A stretch of DNA of 64,000 nucleotides from Sphingobium sp. JS3065 (GTDB taxonomy: Bacteria; Pseudomonadota; Alphaproteobacteria; Sphingomonadales; Sphingomonadaceae), in contig NZ_CP102664.1 in NCBI RefSeq assembly GCF_026427355.1, positions 3,475,501-3,539,500 on the forward strand, in the 5' to 3' direction. The stretch's first letter is position 1. Every line of letters begins with the position of its first letter. The position numbers and the translations under genes were made by a program. Below the pieces are notes generated by a model, which was given only the letters and a program-made list of their open reading frames with translations, ran no database searches and was not told where the DNA came from. Below, piece by piece: positions 25,315 through 34,851 of the stretch.

Positions 25315-26505
25315 CTAAACCGCCACGATCTCCGGCAGGATAGCGTCCAGCAGCAACATGCCCGCCGGTTCGATAAGGATCTGCTGGCCTTGTCGCCGGA
25401 CCAGGCCATGGCCAGTCAGTCGCGTCACCGCCTCCGCATCCACCAAAGTTCCGACCGCCAGCCCTGACAAGCGCGCGATCCGTTCCAGGTCCACGCCTTC
25501 GCCAAGCCGCAACCCCATCAGCAACGCTTCCCTCGCCCGGTCTTCGGGGCCGAGCGGTTCTTCGCTTTGCAGTCCATGCCCGTTGCGGGTGACCGCATTC
25601 ATCCAATTCTCCGGCTTCCGGTGCCGCAGCGTCGCCAGCCCCCCGCGCCGGCCATGCGCGCCCGGCCCCACGCCCGCATAGTCGCCATAGCGCCAATAGG
25701 AGAGATTATGACGGCTTTCCTGCCCCGGCCTGGCATGGTTGCTGATCTCATAGGCGGGGATACCCGCCGCCGCCGTCATCGCCTGAGTCTGTTCATAGAG
25801 GGTGGCGGCATGGTCCGGATCGGCCGGGGTCAGCCTGCCCTGTGCCGCCAGCGTCGCGAAGCGGGTGCCCGGCTCTATGGTCAGTTGATAGAGCGAAAGA
25901 TGATCGGTGCCGAAGGACAGGCCCCGCGCCAGTTCCGCTTCCCAATCCGCCTCGCTCTGGCCGGGCCGGGCATAGATGAGGTCGAAATTCACCCGCTTGA
26001 AAACCGATTGCGCGACATCCAGCGCCGCCACTCCCTCCCGCACGTCATGGGCGCGGCCCAGGAAATGCAGCGCTTCATCCTCCAGCGCCTGCAGGCCGAG
26101 CGACACGCGGTTCACCCCCGCCGCCGCCAGATCCGCGAAGCGCGCCGCCTCGACCGAACTGGGATTGGCCTCCAGCGTGATTTCGATGTCGGGCGTCGGC
26201 GCCCAATGGCGCGCCGCCGCGTCGATCAGCGCCTCCACGATCCGGGGCGGCATCAGCGATGGCGTCCCGCCGCCGAAGAAGATCGAGGAGAGCGGCCGCC
26301 CGCCGTTCAGTCCCGCTTCATGGGCGAGATCCTTCAGCAGCGCATCCCGCCACGCATCCGTATCGATGTCCGCCCGCACATGACTGTTAAAATCGCAATA
26401 AGGACATTTGGAAACGCAAAATGGCCAATGCACATATAAAGCCAGGGGGTCGGCCAGGTCCGATGCGTGCGGCGCGGAAGCGGGTATAAAGAGGTCGGAT
26501 GGCAT
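25315..26505 (-). CDS. hemW: Radical SAM family haem chaperone HemW
   Basis: A 396-residue protein once annotated as coproporphyrinogen oxidase but now regarded as a haem chaperone delivering haem to respiratory enzymes. The radical SAM cluster motif is CVSKCPYC near residue 30, in the HWPFC context typical of HemW. Other markers are SIFFGGGTPSLM near residue 78, the LEANPSSVE strand, SLGLQALEDEALHFLGRAHD, and SNHARPGQESRHNLSYWRYGDY. The start chosen (26505) gives a family-like N-terminus, but it overlaps the start of the divergent CAP gene by two bases; a later start is not obvious. Confidence 0.93.
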   Translation of the reverse strand: MPSDLFIPASAPHASDLADPLALYVHWPFCVSKCPYCDFNSHVRADIDTDAWRDALLKDLAHEAGLNGGRPLSSIFFGGGTPSLMPPRIVEALIDAAARHWAPTPDIEITLEANPSSVEAARFADLAAAGVNRVSLGLQALEDEALHFLGRAHDVREGVAALDVAQSVFKRVNFDLIYARPGQSEADWEAELARGLSFGTDHLSLYQLTIEPGTRFATLAAQGRLTPADPDHAATLYEQTQAMTAAAGIPAYEISNHARPGQESRHNLSYWRYGDYAGVGPGAHGRRGGLATLRHRKPENWMNAVTRNGHGLQSEEPLGPEDRAREALLMGLRLGEGVDLERIARLSGLAVGTLVDAEAVTRLTGHGLVRRQGQQILIEPAGMLLLDAILPEIVAV

Positions 26506-27163
26506 GAGTGGGGGCGTTCTTAAACGGCTTTGGCTTGCCCGGCTAGCTTTGGCTGGTCTTTTGCCGGCGCTTGCGGGGCAGGGCGGCGCCGCGCCTTCCC
26601 GTGAGGGCGCGCGGCCCCTGCCGCCTGCCATGCCCGCCTCCTATTACGGGATGGAGGAAGCGGACCGGGATGAGGGGCTGATGCGCGAAATCGTCCTGGG
26701 CATGCATAATGAGGAGCGCGAGGCGCTCGGCCTCTCTCCCCTGGCCTGGGACAGCGCCTTGGCGGCGGACGCGGCCCGTTATGCGCGGGAAATGGCGCAG
26801 ACCAATCTCTTTCGCCATTCGGTGCGCGCCAGCCGCGCCATGCCCAGTGGCGAGAATCTCTGGATGGGATCGCGCCGCCTCTACGATTATGAGGTGATGG
26901 TCGGTTCGTTCCTGGACGAGAAGCGCTATTTCCGGCGCGGCGGCGCCTTGCCCGACCTCAGCACCACGGGCCGCTGGGAGGATGTCGGCCATTATACCCA
27001 GATCATCTGGCGGGGCACCCGCAAGGTCGGCTGCGCGCTGGCCGAAAACCGGAACTACGACTATCTGGTCTGCCGTTATTTTCCGGCAGGGAATGTCTTT
27101 GGCCGGAACCCGCTGGACCGGGACGAGGGCGCGCCGTCGCAATATGCCGGGGGCGGGCGCTGA
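26504..27163 (+). CDS. Secreted CAP (SCP/PR-1) domain protein
   Basis: A 219-residue protein with a 30-residue basic-hydrophobic export signal (LKRLWLARLALAGLLPALAG). The CAP domain spans about residues 60-205: HNEEREALGLSPLAWDSALA, then RYAREMAQTNLFRHS with the first histidine, SGENLWMGSR, GHYTQIIWRGTRKVGCAL and YLVCRYFPAGN, which are the CAP signature strands. Bacterial CAP proteins are extracellular or periplasmic and their substrates are mostly unknown. Its ATG and the hemW ATG overlap on opposite strands. A GAGG site lies about nine bases upstream. Confidence 0.9.
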   Translation: MSGGVLKRLWLARLALAGLLPALAGQGGAAPSREGARPLPPAMPASYYGMEEADRDEGLMREIVLGMHNEEREALGLSPLAWDSALAADAARYAREMAQTNLFRHSVRASRAMPSGENLWMGSRRLYDYEVMVGSFLDEKRYFRRGGALPDLSTTGRWEDVGHYTQIIWRGTRKVGCALAENRNYDYLVCRYFPAGNVFGRNPLDRDEGAPSQYAGGGR

Positions 27164-27182
27164 TCCGGCGGCATGGGAGCGA

Positions 27183-27812
27183 TCAGAAAACCGCCGCCAC
27201 CAGTTGCGCGAAGGCGTCGGCGCGGTGGCTCATCCCATGCTTCTTCTCCGGCTCCATCTCGCCGAAGCTGATGGCGTGACCGTGCGGCTGGAAGATCGGG
27301 TCATAGCCGAAGCCCTTGTCTCCCCGCGGCGGCCAGATGATGGTGCCGTCGACCCGCCCTTCGAACGCCTCGACATGACCATCCGGCCAGGCCAGCGCCA
27401 GCGCGCAGACGAAATGCGCGCCATGGCCCGCTTCCGGCCCCTTCGCCTGGATATTGTCCCAGACCAGTTGCATGGCGATGCCGAAATCCTTGGACTCCCC
27501 AGCCCAGCGGGCGGAAAAAATGCCTGGATCGCCGTTCAGCGCCTCCACGCACAGGCCGCTGTCGTCGGCCAGGGCGGGCAGGCCGGAAAGGTCCGCCGCC
27601 TGCATCGCCTTCAATTCGGCATTGGCGATGAAGGTCGTGCCGGTTTCGTCGGGTTCGGGCAGGTCCAGCGCGCCCGCCGACACCGTTTCAATGCCATAGG
27701 GCGCCAGCAACGCGCCGATCTCTCGCACCTTGCCGGGATTGTGGCTGGCGATCACCAGCTTGCCCGGCCCCAGTTTGCGGACCGCCTGTTCCTGTCCGAA
27801 CTCGTCGCTCAT
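27183..27812 (-). CDS. rdgB: XTP/dITP pyrophosphatase (Ham1/RdgB)
   Basis: Removes deaminated purine nucleotides such as dITP, dXTP and XTP from the pool. The 209-residue protein carries [12 protein letters not shown] near residue 22, the substrate-loop [19 protein letters not shown] near residue 80, and the FGYDPIF/SHRADAF region at the end. I chose the ATG at 27812, one base beyond the RNase PH stop on the same strand. The rph-rdgB-hemW order is common in alphaproteobacteria; here the CAP gene interrupts it before hemW. Confidence 0.95.
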   Translation of the reverse strand: MSDEFGQEQAVRKLGPGKLVIASHNPGKVREIGALLAPYGIETVSAGALDLPEPDETGTTFIANAELKAMQAADLSGLPALADDSGLCVEALNGDPGIFSARWAGESKDFGIAMQLVWDNIQAKGPEAGHGAHFVCALALAWPDGHVEAFEGRVDGTIIWPPRGDKGFGYDPIFQPHGHAISFGEMEPEKKHGMSHRADAFAQLVAAVF

Positions 27813-27813
27813 C

Positions 27814-28530
27814 TTATCGTCCCGTAACCTTGTCCTGCGCCGCGAAGATCTGCGCGCAGCCGATGCGGGCAAGGCGCAGCAGGCGCAGCAGTTCTTCCTC
27901 ATCATAGGTAGCGCCTTCGGCGGTCGCCTGCACCTCGGCAAATTTGCCGTCGCCGGTCAGGATCAGGTTGGCGTCAGCCTCCGCATTGCTGTCCTCGATA
28001 TAGTCGAGGTCGAGGACCGGCGTGCCGTTGTAGATGCCGCAGCTTATGGCCGCGACCTTCTGCACGATGGGGTCTTCCTTCAGCGCGCCCGAGGCCAGCA
28101 GCTTGTCGACGGCGATGCGCAGCGCGACCCAGCTTCCCGAAATGGCGGCGGTGCGGGTGCCGCCATCGGCCTGGATCACGTCGCAGTCGATGACGATCTG
28201 CCGCTCGCCCAGCTTTTCCAGGTCGACCACGGCGCGCAGCGACCGGCCGATCAGGCGCTGGATTTCCTGGGTGCGGCCCGATTGCTTGCCCTTGGCGGCC
28301 TCACGGCTGCCGCGGGTGTGGGTGGCGCGGGGCAGCATGCCATATTCCGCCGTGACCCAGCCCGAACCCTTGCCGCGCAGGAAGGGCGGCACCTTCTCCT
28401 CGATCGAGGCGGTGCAGAGAACCCGCGTGTCGCCGAAGCTGATGAGGCAGCTACCCTCGGCATGGATGGTGAAGCCGGGTTCCATGGTGATTTCGCGCAT
28501 CTGGTCGGGCGCGCGGCCGGAAGGACGCAT
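27814..28530 (-). CDS. rph: Ribonuclease PH
   Basis: A phosphorolytic 3'-5' exoribonuclease that trims tRNA 3' ends. The 238-residue length is normal. The RNase PH core is clear: [14 protein letters not shown] at the start, [39 protein letters not shown] with its RNA-binding arginines, and [17 protein letters not shown], which holds the phosphate-site residues. It heads the rph-rdgB transcript; a 96-base divergent gap to the DUF6438 gene holds both promoters. Confidence 0.96.
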   Translation of the reverse strand: MRPSGRAPDQMREITMEPGFTIHAEGSCLISFGDTRVLCTASIEEKVPPFLRGKGSGWVTAEYGMLPRATHTRGSREAAKGKQSGRTQEIQRLIGRSLRAVVDLEKLGERQIVIDCDVIQADGGTRTAAISGSWVALRIAVDKLLASGALKEDPIVQKVAAISCGIYNGTPVLDLDYIEDSNAEADANLILTGDGKFAEVQATAEGATYDEEELLRLLRLARIGCAQIFAAQDKVTGR

Positions 28531-28626
28531 AATTTTATTCTCCGAAGCGTTGGTCGGGTGCGGCTTAGCGGCAGGCGCACAGTCTTGCCAGTGGCGATCG
28601 AGTCGAAAGATGGTAGAGAGTGGGGC

Positions 28627-29142
28627 ATGGGGACGAAAGCGACAGGAATATTGGCGGCCACCGCACTGTTGGGGGCTTGCGCGATGGAGCGGGCCGAACT
28701 GGAAAAGCCGACGGCCGCCGGGGATACGATCCGATTTTCCGCCGGTCCCTGTTTCGGCGCCTGCCCCAGCTATACATTGCGCGTGACGCCGGACGGTTCG
28801 GGACTGATCGAGCCGCAGCGTTTCACCGCCGTCCCTGGCCCGACGCGCTTCACGGTGACGCCGGTGCAATATCGCCGCCTCCGCACGGCGCTGGCGCAGT
28901 TCCGCCCGGCGCAGGGGACGGTCAAGCGGATCGGGCAGGGGGAAAATTGCACCCGTTTCGCGACCGATATGCCCGGCTATCTGATCGAATGGACGCGGGG
29001 CGAAGCGCCGCCGACGCGCCTGGAATTCCAGTCCGGCTGCATGGACGCCAACTATGGCAAGCTGCGCGCCACCATCGCCTCCATCCCCAGGATGCTCGAC
29101 ATCGCGCCGATGGTGAAGCCCACGCTGGCCAAGGGCAAATGA
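28627..29142 (+). CDS. Putative lipoprotein with DUF6438-like domain
   Basis: A 171-residue protein. The first 18 residues form a lipoprotein-type signal with LLGACAM as the likely lipobox. The mature part opens with [19 protein letters not shown], which resembles the DUF6438 start with its paired cysteines, followed by a central [23 protein letters not shown] helix and a second cysteine pair (ENCTRF, QSGCMD) that may form disulfides. Function is unknown. It is divergent from rph and 44 bases upstream of hrcA, so it could share a transcript with the heat-shock pair, but no link is evident. Confidence 0.75.
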   Translation: MGTKATGILAATALLGACAMERAELEKPTAAGDTIRFSAGPCFGACPSYTLRVTPDGSGLIEPQRFTAVPGPTRFTVTPVQYRRLRTALAQFRPAQGTVKRIGQGENCTRFATDMPGYLIEWTRGEAPPTRLEFQSGCMDANYGKLRATIASIPRMLDIAPMVKPTLAKGK

Positions 29143-29186
29143 CGGACGGGCTTGAGCGCCGCCCGATGCTTGCCTAGATAAAGGCC

Positions 29187-30230
29187 ATGGCGGTCACCCC
29201 GATCACCGAATTGAACGAGCGCGCCCGCGACGTTTTCCGGCTGGTGGTTGAGAGTTATCTCGGCACCGGACTGCCTGTCGGCTCGCGCACGATCAGCAAG
29301 ATGGCGTCGCTCAGCCTGTCGCCTGCCTCCATCCGCAATGTGATGCAGGATCTGGAGGAACTGGGCCTGCTCGCCGCGCCGCACACCTCGGCGGGACGGA
29401 TGCCGACCGAAACGGGTCTCCGGCTGTTCGTCGACGGCATGATGCAGGCGGCGGAACCTTCGGTCGAGGAGCGGCGCGCCATCGAGGCCGGCATTTCGGA
29501 GGGCGGCCCGATCGAGGAGGCGCTGTCGGCCGCGACTGCCGCGCTGTCGGGCCTCTCCGCCTGCGCCGGTATCGTCATGGTGCCCAAGCGCGAGCCGGTG
29601 CTGCGGCAATTTGGCTTCGTCCCCCTGAATGAGCGGCAGGCGCTGGCCGTGCTGGTGGGGCAGGACGGATCGATCGAGAATCGCGTGGTCGACCTGCCGC
29701 CGGGCGTGACGCCGATGATGTTGAATGAGGCGGCCAATTTCATGTCGGCGCGCTTCGGCGGGCTGACGCTGGCGCAGGCGGGTGAGGCGCTCCAGCGCGA
29801 ACTGGAGCAGGAGCGTCACGCGCTCCAGGGCGCGGCGCGGGAGCTGGTGGCGCGGGGCATCGCGGTCTGGTCGCAGGATGCCGATGACCGTCCCGTCCTG
29901 ATCGTGCGGGGACAGGCGCATTTGCTGGACGACGGCACCGCCGCCGATCTGGAGCGGGTGCGGCAATTGCTGGAGCAGCTTGAGGGCAAGCAGGAAATTT
30001 CCAGCCTGCTGGAAAGCGCGCTGGCGGGCAGCGCGACCAAAATCTTCATCGGATCGGAAAACAAGCTCTTTTCCCTGTCGGGTTCTTCGGTCATAGCCGC
30101 GCCTTACCGGAGCGGGGATGGCCGGGTGGTCGGCGTGGTCGGCGTAATCGGGCCGACGCGCTTGAACTATGCGCGGGTGATCCCCATGGTGGATTTCACC
30201 GCACAGACGCTGTCGAGATTGATGAGATGA
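29187..30230 (+). CDS. hrcA: Heat-inducible transcription repressor HrcA
   Basis: Represses groESL and dnaK-type operons by binding CIRCE and is kept active by GroEL. The 347-residue protein has the N-terminal winged helix ([43 protein letters not shown]) and the C-terminal GAF-like HrcA domain with [20 protein letters not shown] and [20 protein letters not shown]. No CIRCE-like inverted repeat was seen in the 44 bases upstream, so its targets lie elsewhere. Its stop overlaps the grpE ATG. Confidence 0.97.
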   Translation: MAVTPITELNERARDVFRLVVESYLGTGLPVGSRTISKMASLSLSPASIRNVMQDLEELGLLAAPHTSAGRMPTETGLRLFVDGMMQAAEPSVEERRAIEAGISEGGPIEEALSAATAALSGLSACAGIVMVPKREPVLRQFGFVPLNERQALAVLVGQDGSIENRVVDLPPGVTPMMLNEAANFMSARFGGLTLAQAGEALQRELEQERHALQGAARELVARGIAVWSQDADDRPVLIVRGQAHLLDDGTAADLERVRQLLEQLEGKQEISSLLESALAGSATKIFIGSENKLFSLSGSSVIAAPYRSGDGRVVGVVGVIGPTRLNYARVIPMVDFTAQTLSRLMR

Positions 30231-30778
30231 GCGAAGATAAACAGAATATCGAAAATACCGAAGTCGTGGACGAACTGCCCGAGGATGCGGCGCCCGCCGG
30301 CGACGCGGCGGAGCGGATTGCCGCCTTGGAGAATGAACTGGCCACGGCGAAGCAGGAAGTCCTCTACGCCCATGCCGAAACGCAGAATGTGCGGCGGCGG
30401 CTGGAAAAGGAACTGGCCGACGCGCGCGCCTATGCCGCGACGGCCTTTGCCCGCGACATGCTGTCGGTGGCGGACAATCTGGGGCGGGCGCTCCAGACGA
30501 TCCCGGCCGACCTGCGCGAGGATGAGAAGTTCAAGGGGTTGGTCGCCGGATTGGAAGCCACCGGCCGTGAACTGGAGGCCGTGTTCGGCCGCAACGGCAT
30601 CGAGAAGCTGGTATCGGTCGGCCAGCCGCTCGACCCCAACAAGCATCAGGCGATGATGGAAGTGCCCTCCGCCGATGCCGAGCCGGGCACGGTGCTGGTG
30701 GAAATGCAGGCGGGTTACACGATCAAGGATCGGCTGCTGCGTCCCGCGCTGGTCAGCGTGGCGAAGAAGCCCGACTGA
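30227..30778 (+). CDS. grpE: Nucleotide exchange factor GrpE
   Basis: A 183-residue co-chaperone that releases ADP from DnaK. A long N-terminal coiled coil (about residues 25-80, with ERIAALENELATAKQEVLY and NVRRRLEKELADA) leads into the beta-domain with NPNKHQAMMEV-like residues and the final TVLVEMQAGYTIKDRLLRPALV signature. The ATG overlaps the hrcA stop, so both are co-translated. Palindromic repeat material with a perfect 17-bp stem begins 16 bases after the stop and may end the transcript. Confidence 0.97.
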   Translation: MSEDKQNIENTEVVDELPEDAAPAGDAAERIAALENELATAKQEVLYAHAETQNVRRRLEKELADARAYAATAFARDMLSVADNLGRALQTIPADLREDEKFKGLVAGLEATGRELEAVFGRNGIEKLVSVGQPLDPNKHQAMMEVPSADAEPGTVLVEMQAGYTIKDRLLRPALVSVAKKPD

Positions 30779-30793
30779 TCGCTGCCTGAATTT

Positions 30794-30833
30794 TAGAGCG
30801 TGCTCCGCTTGGGTTGAAGCGGAGCACGCTCTA
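30794..30833. repeat. 40-bp perfect palindrome flanked by TA, abutting element copy 2
   Basis: TAGAGCGTGCTCCGCTT (30794-30810) pairs perfectly with 30817-30833 around a GGGTTG loop. It begins and ends with the same TAGAGCG motif as the neighbouring double-hairpin element, and the closing TA (30832-30833) is shared with that element's first TA. It may be a related minimal element, and could act as the grpE terminator, though no T-run follows. Confidence 0.75.
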
Positions 30834-30934
30834 GAGCGGTTTTCGATCTGATTGAATCAGATCGACCGCTCTATTTCTTTGTTACCGCGATTTCTTAAAC
30901 GTCAGATGATGCCATCGGACTGGAAATCGCTCTA
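30832..30934 (+). mobile_element. MITE-like double-hairpin element, copy 2
   Basis: A 99-base core between TA dinucleotides. It differs from copy 1 by one substitution in the inner CAGATG/CATCTG stem (here CATCGG) and by a two-base deletion in the T-rich linker between the two hairpins. It lies in the intergenic region between grpE and ruvC, in the same orientation as the other two copies. Confidence 0.85.
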
Positions 30935-30960
30935 AAGCAAAGCGCCGGATCGCTGGCGCA

Positions 30961-31452
30961 TCATTTGCGCGGGATACGCCGGGCGCTCGCCAGATGGTGG
31001 GCGTGGGTGATCGCGACCGCAAGCGCATCCGACGCATCCGGCCCCGCGACCTTCGCGCCGGGAAGCAGGCGCGCCACCATGGCGTGAACCTGATCCTTCG
31101 ATGCGTTGCCGACGCCGACGACGGATTTCTTGACCAGCCGGGCGGCATATTCGCCCACCTCCATGCCAGAGCGTGAAGCGGCGAGCAGCACCACGCCCCG
31201 CGCCTGGCCCAGCTTCAGCGTCGATTGCGGGTTCACGTTGACGAACACCTCCTCGACCGCCGCGCCGTTGGGCTGGTGTTCTAGGATCAGGTCCGTCAAC
31301 GCCAGGTCCAGCACCAGCAGGCGGGACGCCAGCGCCATGTCGGAGTCGGTCTTGATCTGGCCATTGGCGATATGGGTGAGCCGATTGCCGTCAGCCGCGA
31401 TCAGCCCCCAGCCGGTGGTGCCGAGGCCGGGGTCCAGACCAAGGATGATCAT
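30961..31452 (-). CDS. ruvC: Crossover junction endodeoxyribonuclease RuvC
   Basis: Resolves Holliday junctions with RuvAB. The 163-residue protein has the RNase H-like catalytic acidic set: D7 in [13 protein letters not shown]67/E68 in [14 protein letters not shown], and D139/D142 in [16 protein letters not shown]. It follows the YebC gene by 42 bases on the same strand, as is usual. No ruvA or ruvB follows; the downstream stretch holds only repeats and then grpE on the other strand. Confidence 0.96.
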   Translation of the reverse strand: MIILGLDPGLGTTGWGLIAADGNRLTHIANGQIKTDSDMALASRLLVLDLALTDLILEHQPNGAAVEEVFVNVNPQSTLKLGQARGVVLLAASRSGMEVGEYAARLVKKSVVGVGNASKDQVHAMVARLLPGAKVAGPDASDALAVAITHAHHLASARRIPRK

Positions 31453-31494
31453 GATCTTTTCCTCACCCCTTCAGGGGAGAGGGAAGGGGGCTGA

Positions 31495-32238
31495 TCAACC
31501 CAGCTTCTCCATAACCTCGTCGGACACTTCGTAATTGCCCCACACGGTCTGGACGTCGTCGTCATCCTCCAGCGTATCGACCAGCTTCATCAGCGTGGCA
31601 GCGTTGCTTTCATCGACCTCGACGGTGGTCTGCGGCTTCCAGGCGAGCTTGGCGCCTTCGGCCGGGCCCAGCTTGGCCTCCAGACCCTTGGCCACTTCAT
31701 GGAGGGCATCCATGGCGGTCCAGATCTCATGCTCATCCTCGTTGGAGGAGACATCCTCCGCACCCGCTTCCAGCGCCGCTTCGAAGATCGCGTCGGCGTC
31801 GCCCGCGCTCGCCGGATAGGTGATGAGGCCCATCCGGTCGAAACCATGGCTCACCGCGCCCGAAGCGCCAAGGTTGCCGCCATTTTTCGAGAAGGCGGTG
31901 CGCACGTTGGTCGCTGTGCGGTTGCGATTGTCGGTCAGCGCTTCGACGATGATCGCGACGCCGCCGGGGCCATAGCCCTCGTAGCGGATTTCCTCGTAAT
32001 TCTCCGTGTCGCCACCGATCGCCTTGTCGATGGCCCGCTGGATATTGTCCTTGGGCATGGACTGCGCCTTGGCGGCGTTGATCGCCAGGCGAAGGCGCGG
32101 GTTCATGTCCGGGTCGGGCATGCCCATCTTCGCCGCCACGGTGATTTCGCGGCTCAATTTGGAGAACATCGAGGAGCGCTTCTTGTCCTGCGCGCCCTTG
32201 CGATGCATGATGTTCTTGAATTTGCTATGGCCGGCCAC
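31495..32238 (-). CDS. YebC/PmpR/TACO1 family protein
   Basis: A 247-residue member of the YebC/TACO1 family, beginning [18 protein letters not shown] as almost all members do, with the [24 protein letters not shown] helix and the [23 protein letters not shown] strand of the middle domain. Family members were described as transcription regulators (PmpR), while mitochondrial TACO1 and recent bacterial work support a translation role at proline-rich stretches. Its place just upstream of ruvC is widely conserved. Confidence 0.95.
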   Translation of the reverse strand: MAGHSKFKNIMHRKGAQDKKRSSMFSKLSREITVAAKMGMPDPDMNPRLRLAINAAKAQSMPKDNIQRAIDKAIGGDTENYEEIRYEGYGPGGVAIIVEALTDNRNRTATNVRTAFSKNGGNLGASGAVSHGFDRMGLITYPASAGDADAIFEAALEAGAEDVSSNEDEHEIWTAMDALHEVAKGLEAKLGPAEGAKLAWKPQTTVEVDESNAATLMKLVDTLEDDDDVQTVWGNYEVSDEVMEKLG

Positions 32239-32306
32239 GGCCTGCTCCTAAACTTGTCTGTTTGTCCGAAGCGCGCTCTCTAGCGGGCGCATCGGGCGAG
32301 CGCAAC

Positions 32307-32633
32307 TCAGACGAGGATCGCGGTTCCGGAAGCCGTCACCATCAACATCGATCCGCTGGAGCCGACCGTCTCATAATCGAGATCGACGCCGACCACCGCA
32401 TTGGCGCCCAGCGTCGCGGCGCGGGCGCGCATTTCGCCGATGGCCTGCTCGCGAGCGCGCTGGAGCACATCCTCATAGGCGCCGGAGCGCCCGCCGACGA
32501 TGTCGCGCACGCTGGCGAACAGGTCGCGGAAGAGATTGGCGCCCACGATCACCTCGCCAGTGACGATGCCGAGATATTCCTTCGCGGGACGCCCCTCCAG
32601 AGAGGGGGTGGTGCTGACGATGATCCCGGTCAT
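32307..32633 (-). CDS. YbjQ family (heavy-metal-binding domain, UPF0145) protein
   Basis: A 108-residue protein of the YbjQ/DUF74 family, a small beta-rich pentameric fold. Typical pieces are [29 protein letters not shown] at the start (family core GEVIVGAN), [23 protein letters not shown] in the middle, and [16 protein letters not shown] with GTAILV at the end. A metal-binding role was proposed from the fold but is not established. It lies 24 bases behind gapR on the same strand and 68 bases before yebC. Confidence 0.88.
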   Translation of the reverse strand: MTGIIVSTTPSLEGRPAKEYLGIVTGEVIVGANLFRDLFASVRDIVGGRSGAYEDVLQRAREQAIGEMRARAATLGANAVVGVDLDYETVGSSGSMLMVTASGTAILV

Positions 32634-32657
32634 GGGCGTTCTCCTTCGTTGTTGGGG

Positions 32658-32900
32658 TTATTCCAGCCCCAGCGCGTTCTTGTACGTTTCCAGCAGCGCC
32701 TCGGCTTCCATGCGGGCGTTGCGCTCCATCTTGCGCAGGCGCACGATCGACCGCATCGTCTTCACGTCATACCCATTGGCCTTCGCCTCCAGATAGACGT
32801 CCTTGATGTCATCCGCGATGCCCTTCTTCTCCTCCTCCAGGCGCTCGATGCGCTCGATGAAAAGGCGTAGCTGTTCGGCGGCGACGTTGCCCTCGCTCAT
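32658..32900 (-). CDS. gapR: Nucleoid-associated protein GapR (DUF2312)
   Basis: An 80-residue, largely coiled-coil protein. The start [27 protein letters not shown] and the [27 protein letters not shown] segment are the DUF2312 signature. In Caulobacter GapR binds overtwisted DNA ahead of replication and transcription forks and stimulates topoisomerases. The ATG at 32900 is preferred because residues upstream are not conserved. DUF2312 is nearly confined to alphaproteobacteria. A DUF1244 gene lies just upstream, and pyk is divergent from that, an order common in this class. Confidence 0.94.
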   Translation of the reverse strand: MSEGNVAAEQLRLFIERIERLEEEKKGIADDIKDVYLEAKANGYDVKTMRSIVRLRKMERNARMEAEALLETYKNALGLE

Positions 32901-32941
32901 TCTGAATCTCCATGCGAATGTGAATCGGTCGGCGACCGCTC

Positions 32942-33241
32942 CTAATGATTGTCGGCGTTCTTCGCCACACTCTCCTGCATGCGGGCGATCTGTTCCGGCG
33001 TCGCTTCGCCCTGGTAGCGGGATTTCCATTCGGCAAAGGGCATGCCGTGGATGATTTCCCGCGCCTTATCCTTGCCGAGCGTGCCGTCGGCCTCCGCGAT
33101 CCAGTCGGCCAGGCAGTTGCGGCAAAAGCCGGCCGCGCCCATCAGGTCGATATTCTGCACGTCGGTGCGGTGCTGCAAATGCGCCACCAGCCGTCGGAAG
33201 GCGGTTGCGGCAACCGCGTCGCTGAGTATGTTGTCGCTCAC
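32942..33241 (-). CDS. DUF1244 family protein
   Basis: A 99-residue protein of the DUF1244 family. The conserved core is [25 protein letters not shown], then the [11 protein letters not shown] segment with a CxxC pair that could bind metal, and a C-terminal [20 protein letters not shown]. The family has no experimentally defined function known to me. It heads the transcript that continues into gapR (41-base gap), and is divergent from pyk. Confidence 0.88.
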   Translation of the reverse strand: MSDNILSDAVAATAFRRLVAHLQHRTDVQNIDLMGAAGFCRNCLADWIAEADGTLGKDKAREIIHGMPFAEWKSRYQGEATPEQIARMQESVAKNADNH

Positions 33242-33347
33242 GGCGGACCTTTCGCTGATCTACATCATCCTGTCGTGCAGCACGGATAATCGAAAACCGC
33301 GCCCTGGCAAACCAGCGGCGACCATGACGGTCAGGAGTTAGGGAAGA

Positions 33348-34805
33348 ATGACGAAATTACCGCCCCGCACGCGCAAGGTCCGCATCCTCGCGACCCTTGG
33401 GCCCGCGAGCGACAGTCCGGAGATGATCCGGGCGCTGTTCGTCGCCGGGGCCGATGCCTTTCGCATCAATATGAGCCATGGCACGCATGAGGATCATGCG
33501 GCGCGCATCGCGGCGATCCGGGCGCTGGAGAAGGAATTCGGCCGCCCGACGACGATCCTGGGCGACCTTCAGGGGCCGAAGCTGCGCGTCGGCACCTTCG
33601 AACGCGGGCTGGCGGTGCTGGAAACCGGGGCCGCTTTCGTTCTCGACAGCAATCCGGCGCCGGGCGACGCCAACCGCGTGAACCTGCCGCACCCGGAGAT
33701 TTATGCGGCGCTGGTGCCGGAAACCCGGCTGTTGCTGGACGACGGCAAGATGGTGCTGCGGGTCAAGAAGGTGGCGGAGGATCGCATCGACACGGTGGTC
33801 GAGGTCGGCGGCGCCCTGTCCAACCGCAAGGGCGTCAATGTGCCGGACGTGGTCGTGCCGGTGCCGGCGCTGACCGAGAAGGACCGGCGCGACCTGAGCT
33901 TCGCGGTGGAGCAGGGCTGCGACTGGATCGCCCTGAGCTTCGTGCAGCGGCCGGAGGATCTGGCCGAGGCGCGCAAGCTGATGGGCGGCCATGGCGCGCT
34001 GATGGCGAAGATCGAGAAACCCTCCGCCGTGCAGCGGCTGGAGGAGATTATCGAACTGGCCGACGGCGTGATGGTGGCGCGGGGTGATCTGGGCGTGGAG
34101 CTTCCTCCTCAAGCCGTGCCGCCGCTCCAGAAGCAGATCGTGGCGGCGGCGCGGCGCATGGGGCGGCCTGTCGTGGTGGCGACCCAGATGCTGGAATCGA
34201 TGATCAAGGCGCCGACGCCCACCCGCGCCGAAGTGTCGGACGTGGCGACGGCGGTCTATGACGGGGCGGATGCGATCATGCTGTCGGCGGAGACGGCGGC
34301 GGGCGACTGGCCGGTCGAGGCGGTGACGATGATGGACAGCATCGCAAATAGCGTGGAACGCGATCCGGGCTATTTCGGGCGCCTGCACTATACCGAGACA
34401 AAGCCCGATCCGACCACCGCCGACGCGCTGGCGGAGGGGGCGGGCGGTATCGTTTCGGTGGTCGGGGCGAGCGCGATCACCTGCTTCACCTCATCGGGCA
34501 GCACCGTGCGCCGCGTTGCGCGCGAGCGGCCGATGACGCCGATCCTGGCGTTGACGCCGCGGGCGGACACGGCGCGCAAGCTGGGGCTGACCTGGGGCGT
34601 GCATGCGGTGCGGACCAAGGACATCGGCACGTTCGAGGAAATGGTCGGCAAGGCCCGGCGGATGGCGCTGCGGCACGATATGGTCGGGAAGGGCGGCAAG
34701 ATCGTCGTGCTGGCGGGCGTGCCGTTCGGGACGCCGGGATCGACCAATGTGCTGCATGTGGCCGCGATCCGGGGGGATGAACTGAGGGGACGGGACGAGG
34801 GTTGA
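33348..34805 (+). CDS. pyk: Pyruvate kinase
   Basis: Final step of glycolysis and the Entner-Doudoroff pathway, PEP plus ADP to pyruvate plus ATP. The 485-residue protein has the TIM-barrel start KVRILATLGPASDSPEMI, the FRINMSHGTHEDH strand, the catalytic lysine in GALMAKIEKPSAV near residue 215, and MVARGDLGVELP with metal ligands. The effector domain ends in GVPFGTPGSTNVLHV. It is divergent from the DUF1244-gapR transcript with a 106-base promoter gap, and convergent with a HAD hydrolase. Confidence 0.97.
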   Translation: MTKLPPRTRKVRILATLGPASDSPEMIRALFVAGADAFRINMSHGTHEDHAARIAAIRALEKEFGRPTTILGDLQGPKLRVGTFERGLAVLETGAAFVLDSNPAPGDANRVNLPHPEIYAALVPETRLLLDDGKMVLRVKKVAEDRIDTVVEVGGALSNRKGVNVPDVVVPVPALTEKDRRDLSFAVEQGCDWIALSFVQRPEDLAEARKLMGGHGALMAKIEKPSAVQRLEEIIELADGVMVARGDLGVELPPQAVPPLQKQIVAAARRMGRPVVVATQMLESMIKAPTPTRAEVSDVATAVYDGADAIMLSAETAAGDWPVEAVTMMDSIANSVERDPGYFGRLHYTETKPDPTTADALAEGAGGIVSVVGASAITCFTSSGSTVRRVARERPMTPILALTPRADTARKLGLTWGVHAVRTKDIGTFEEMVGKARRMALRHDMVGKGGKIVVLAGVPFGTPGSTNVLHVAAIRGDELRGRDEG

Positions 34806-34851
34806 TGTGTTGGGGAGGGGGAAGCTGACTTCTCCCTTTGTGGCGGCCGGG

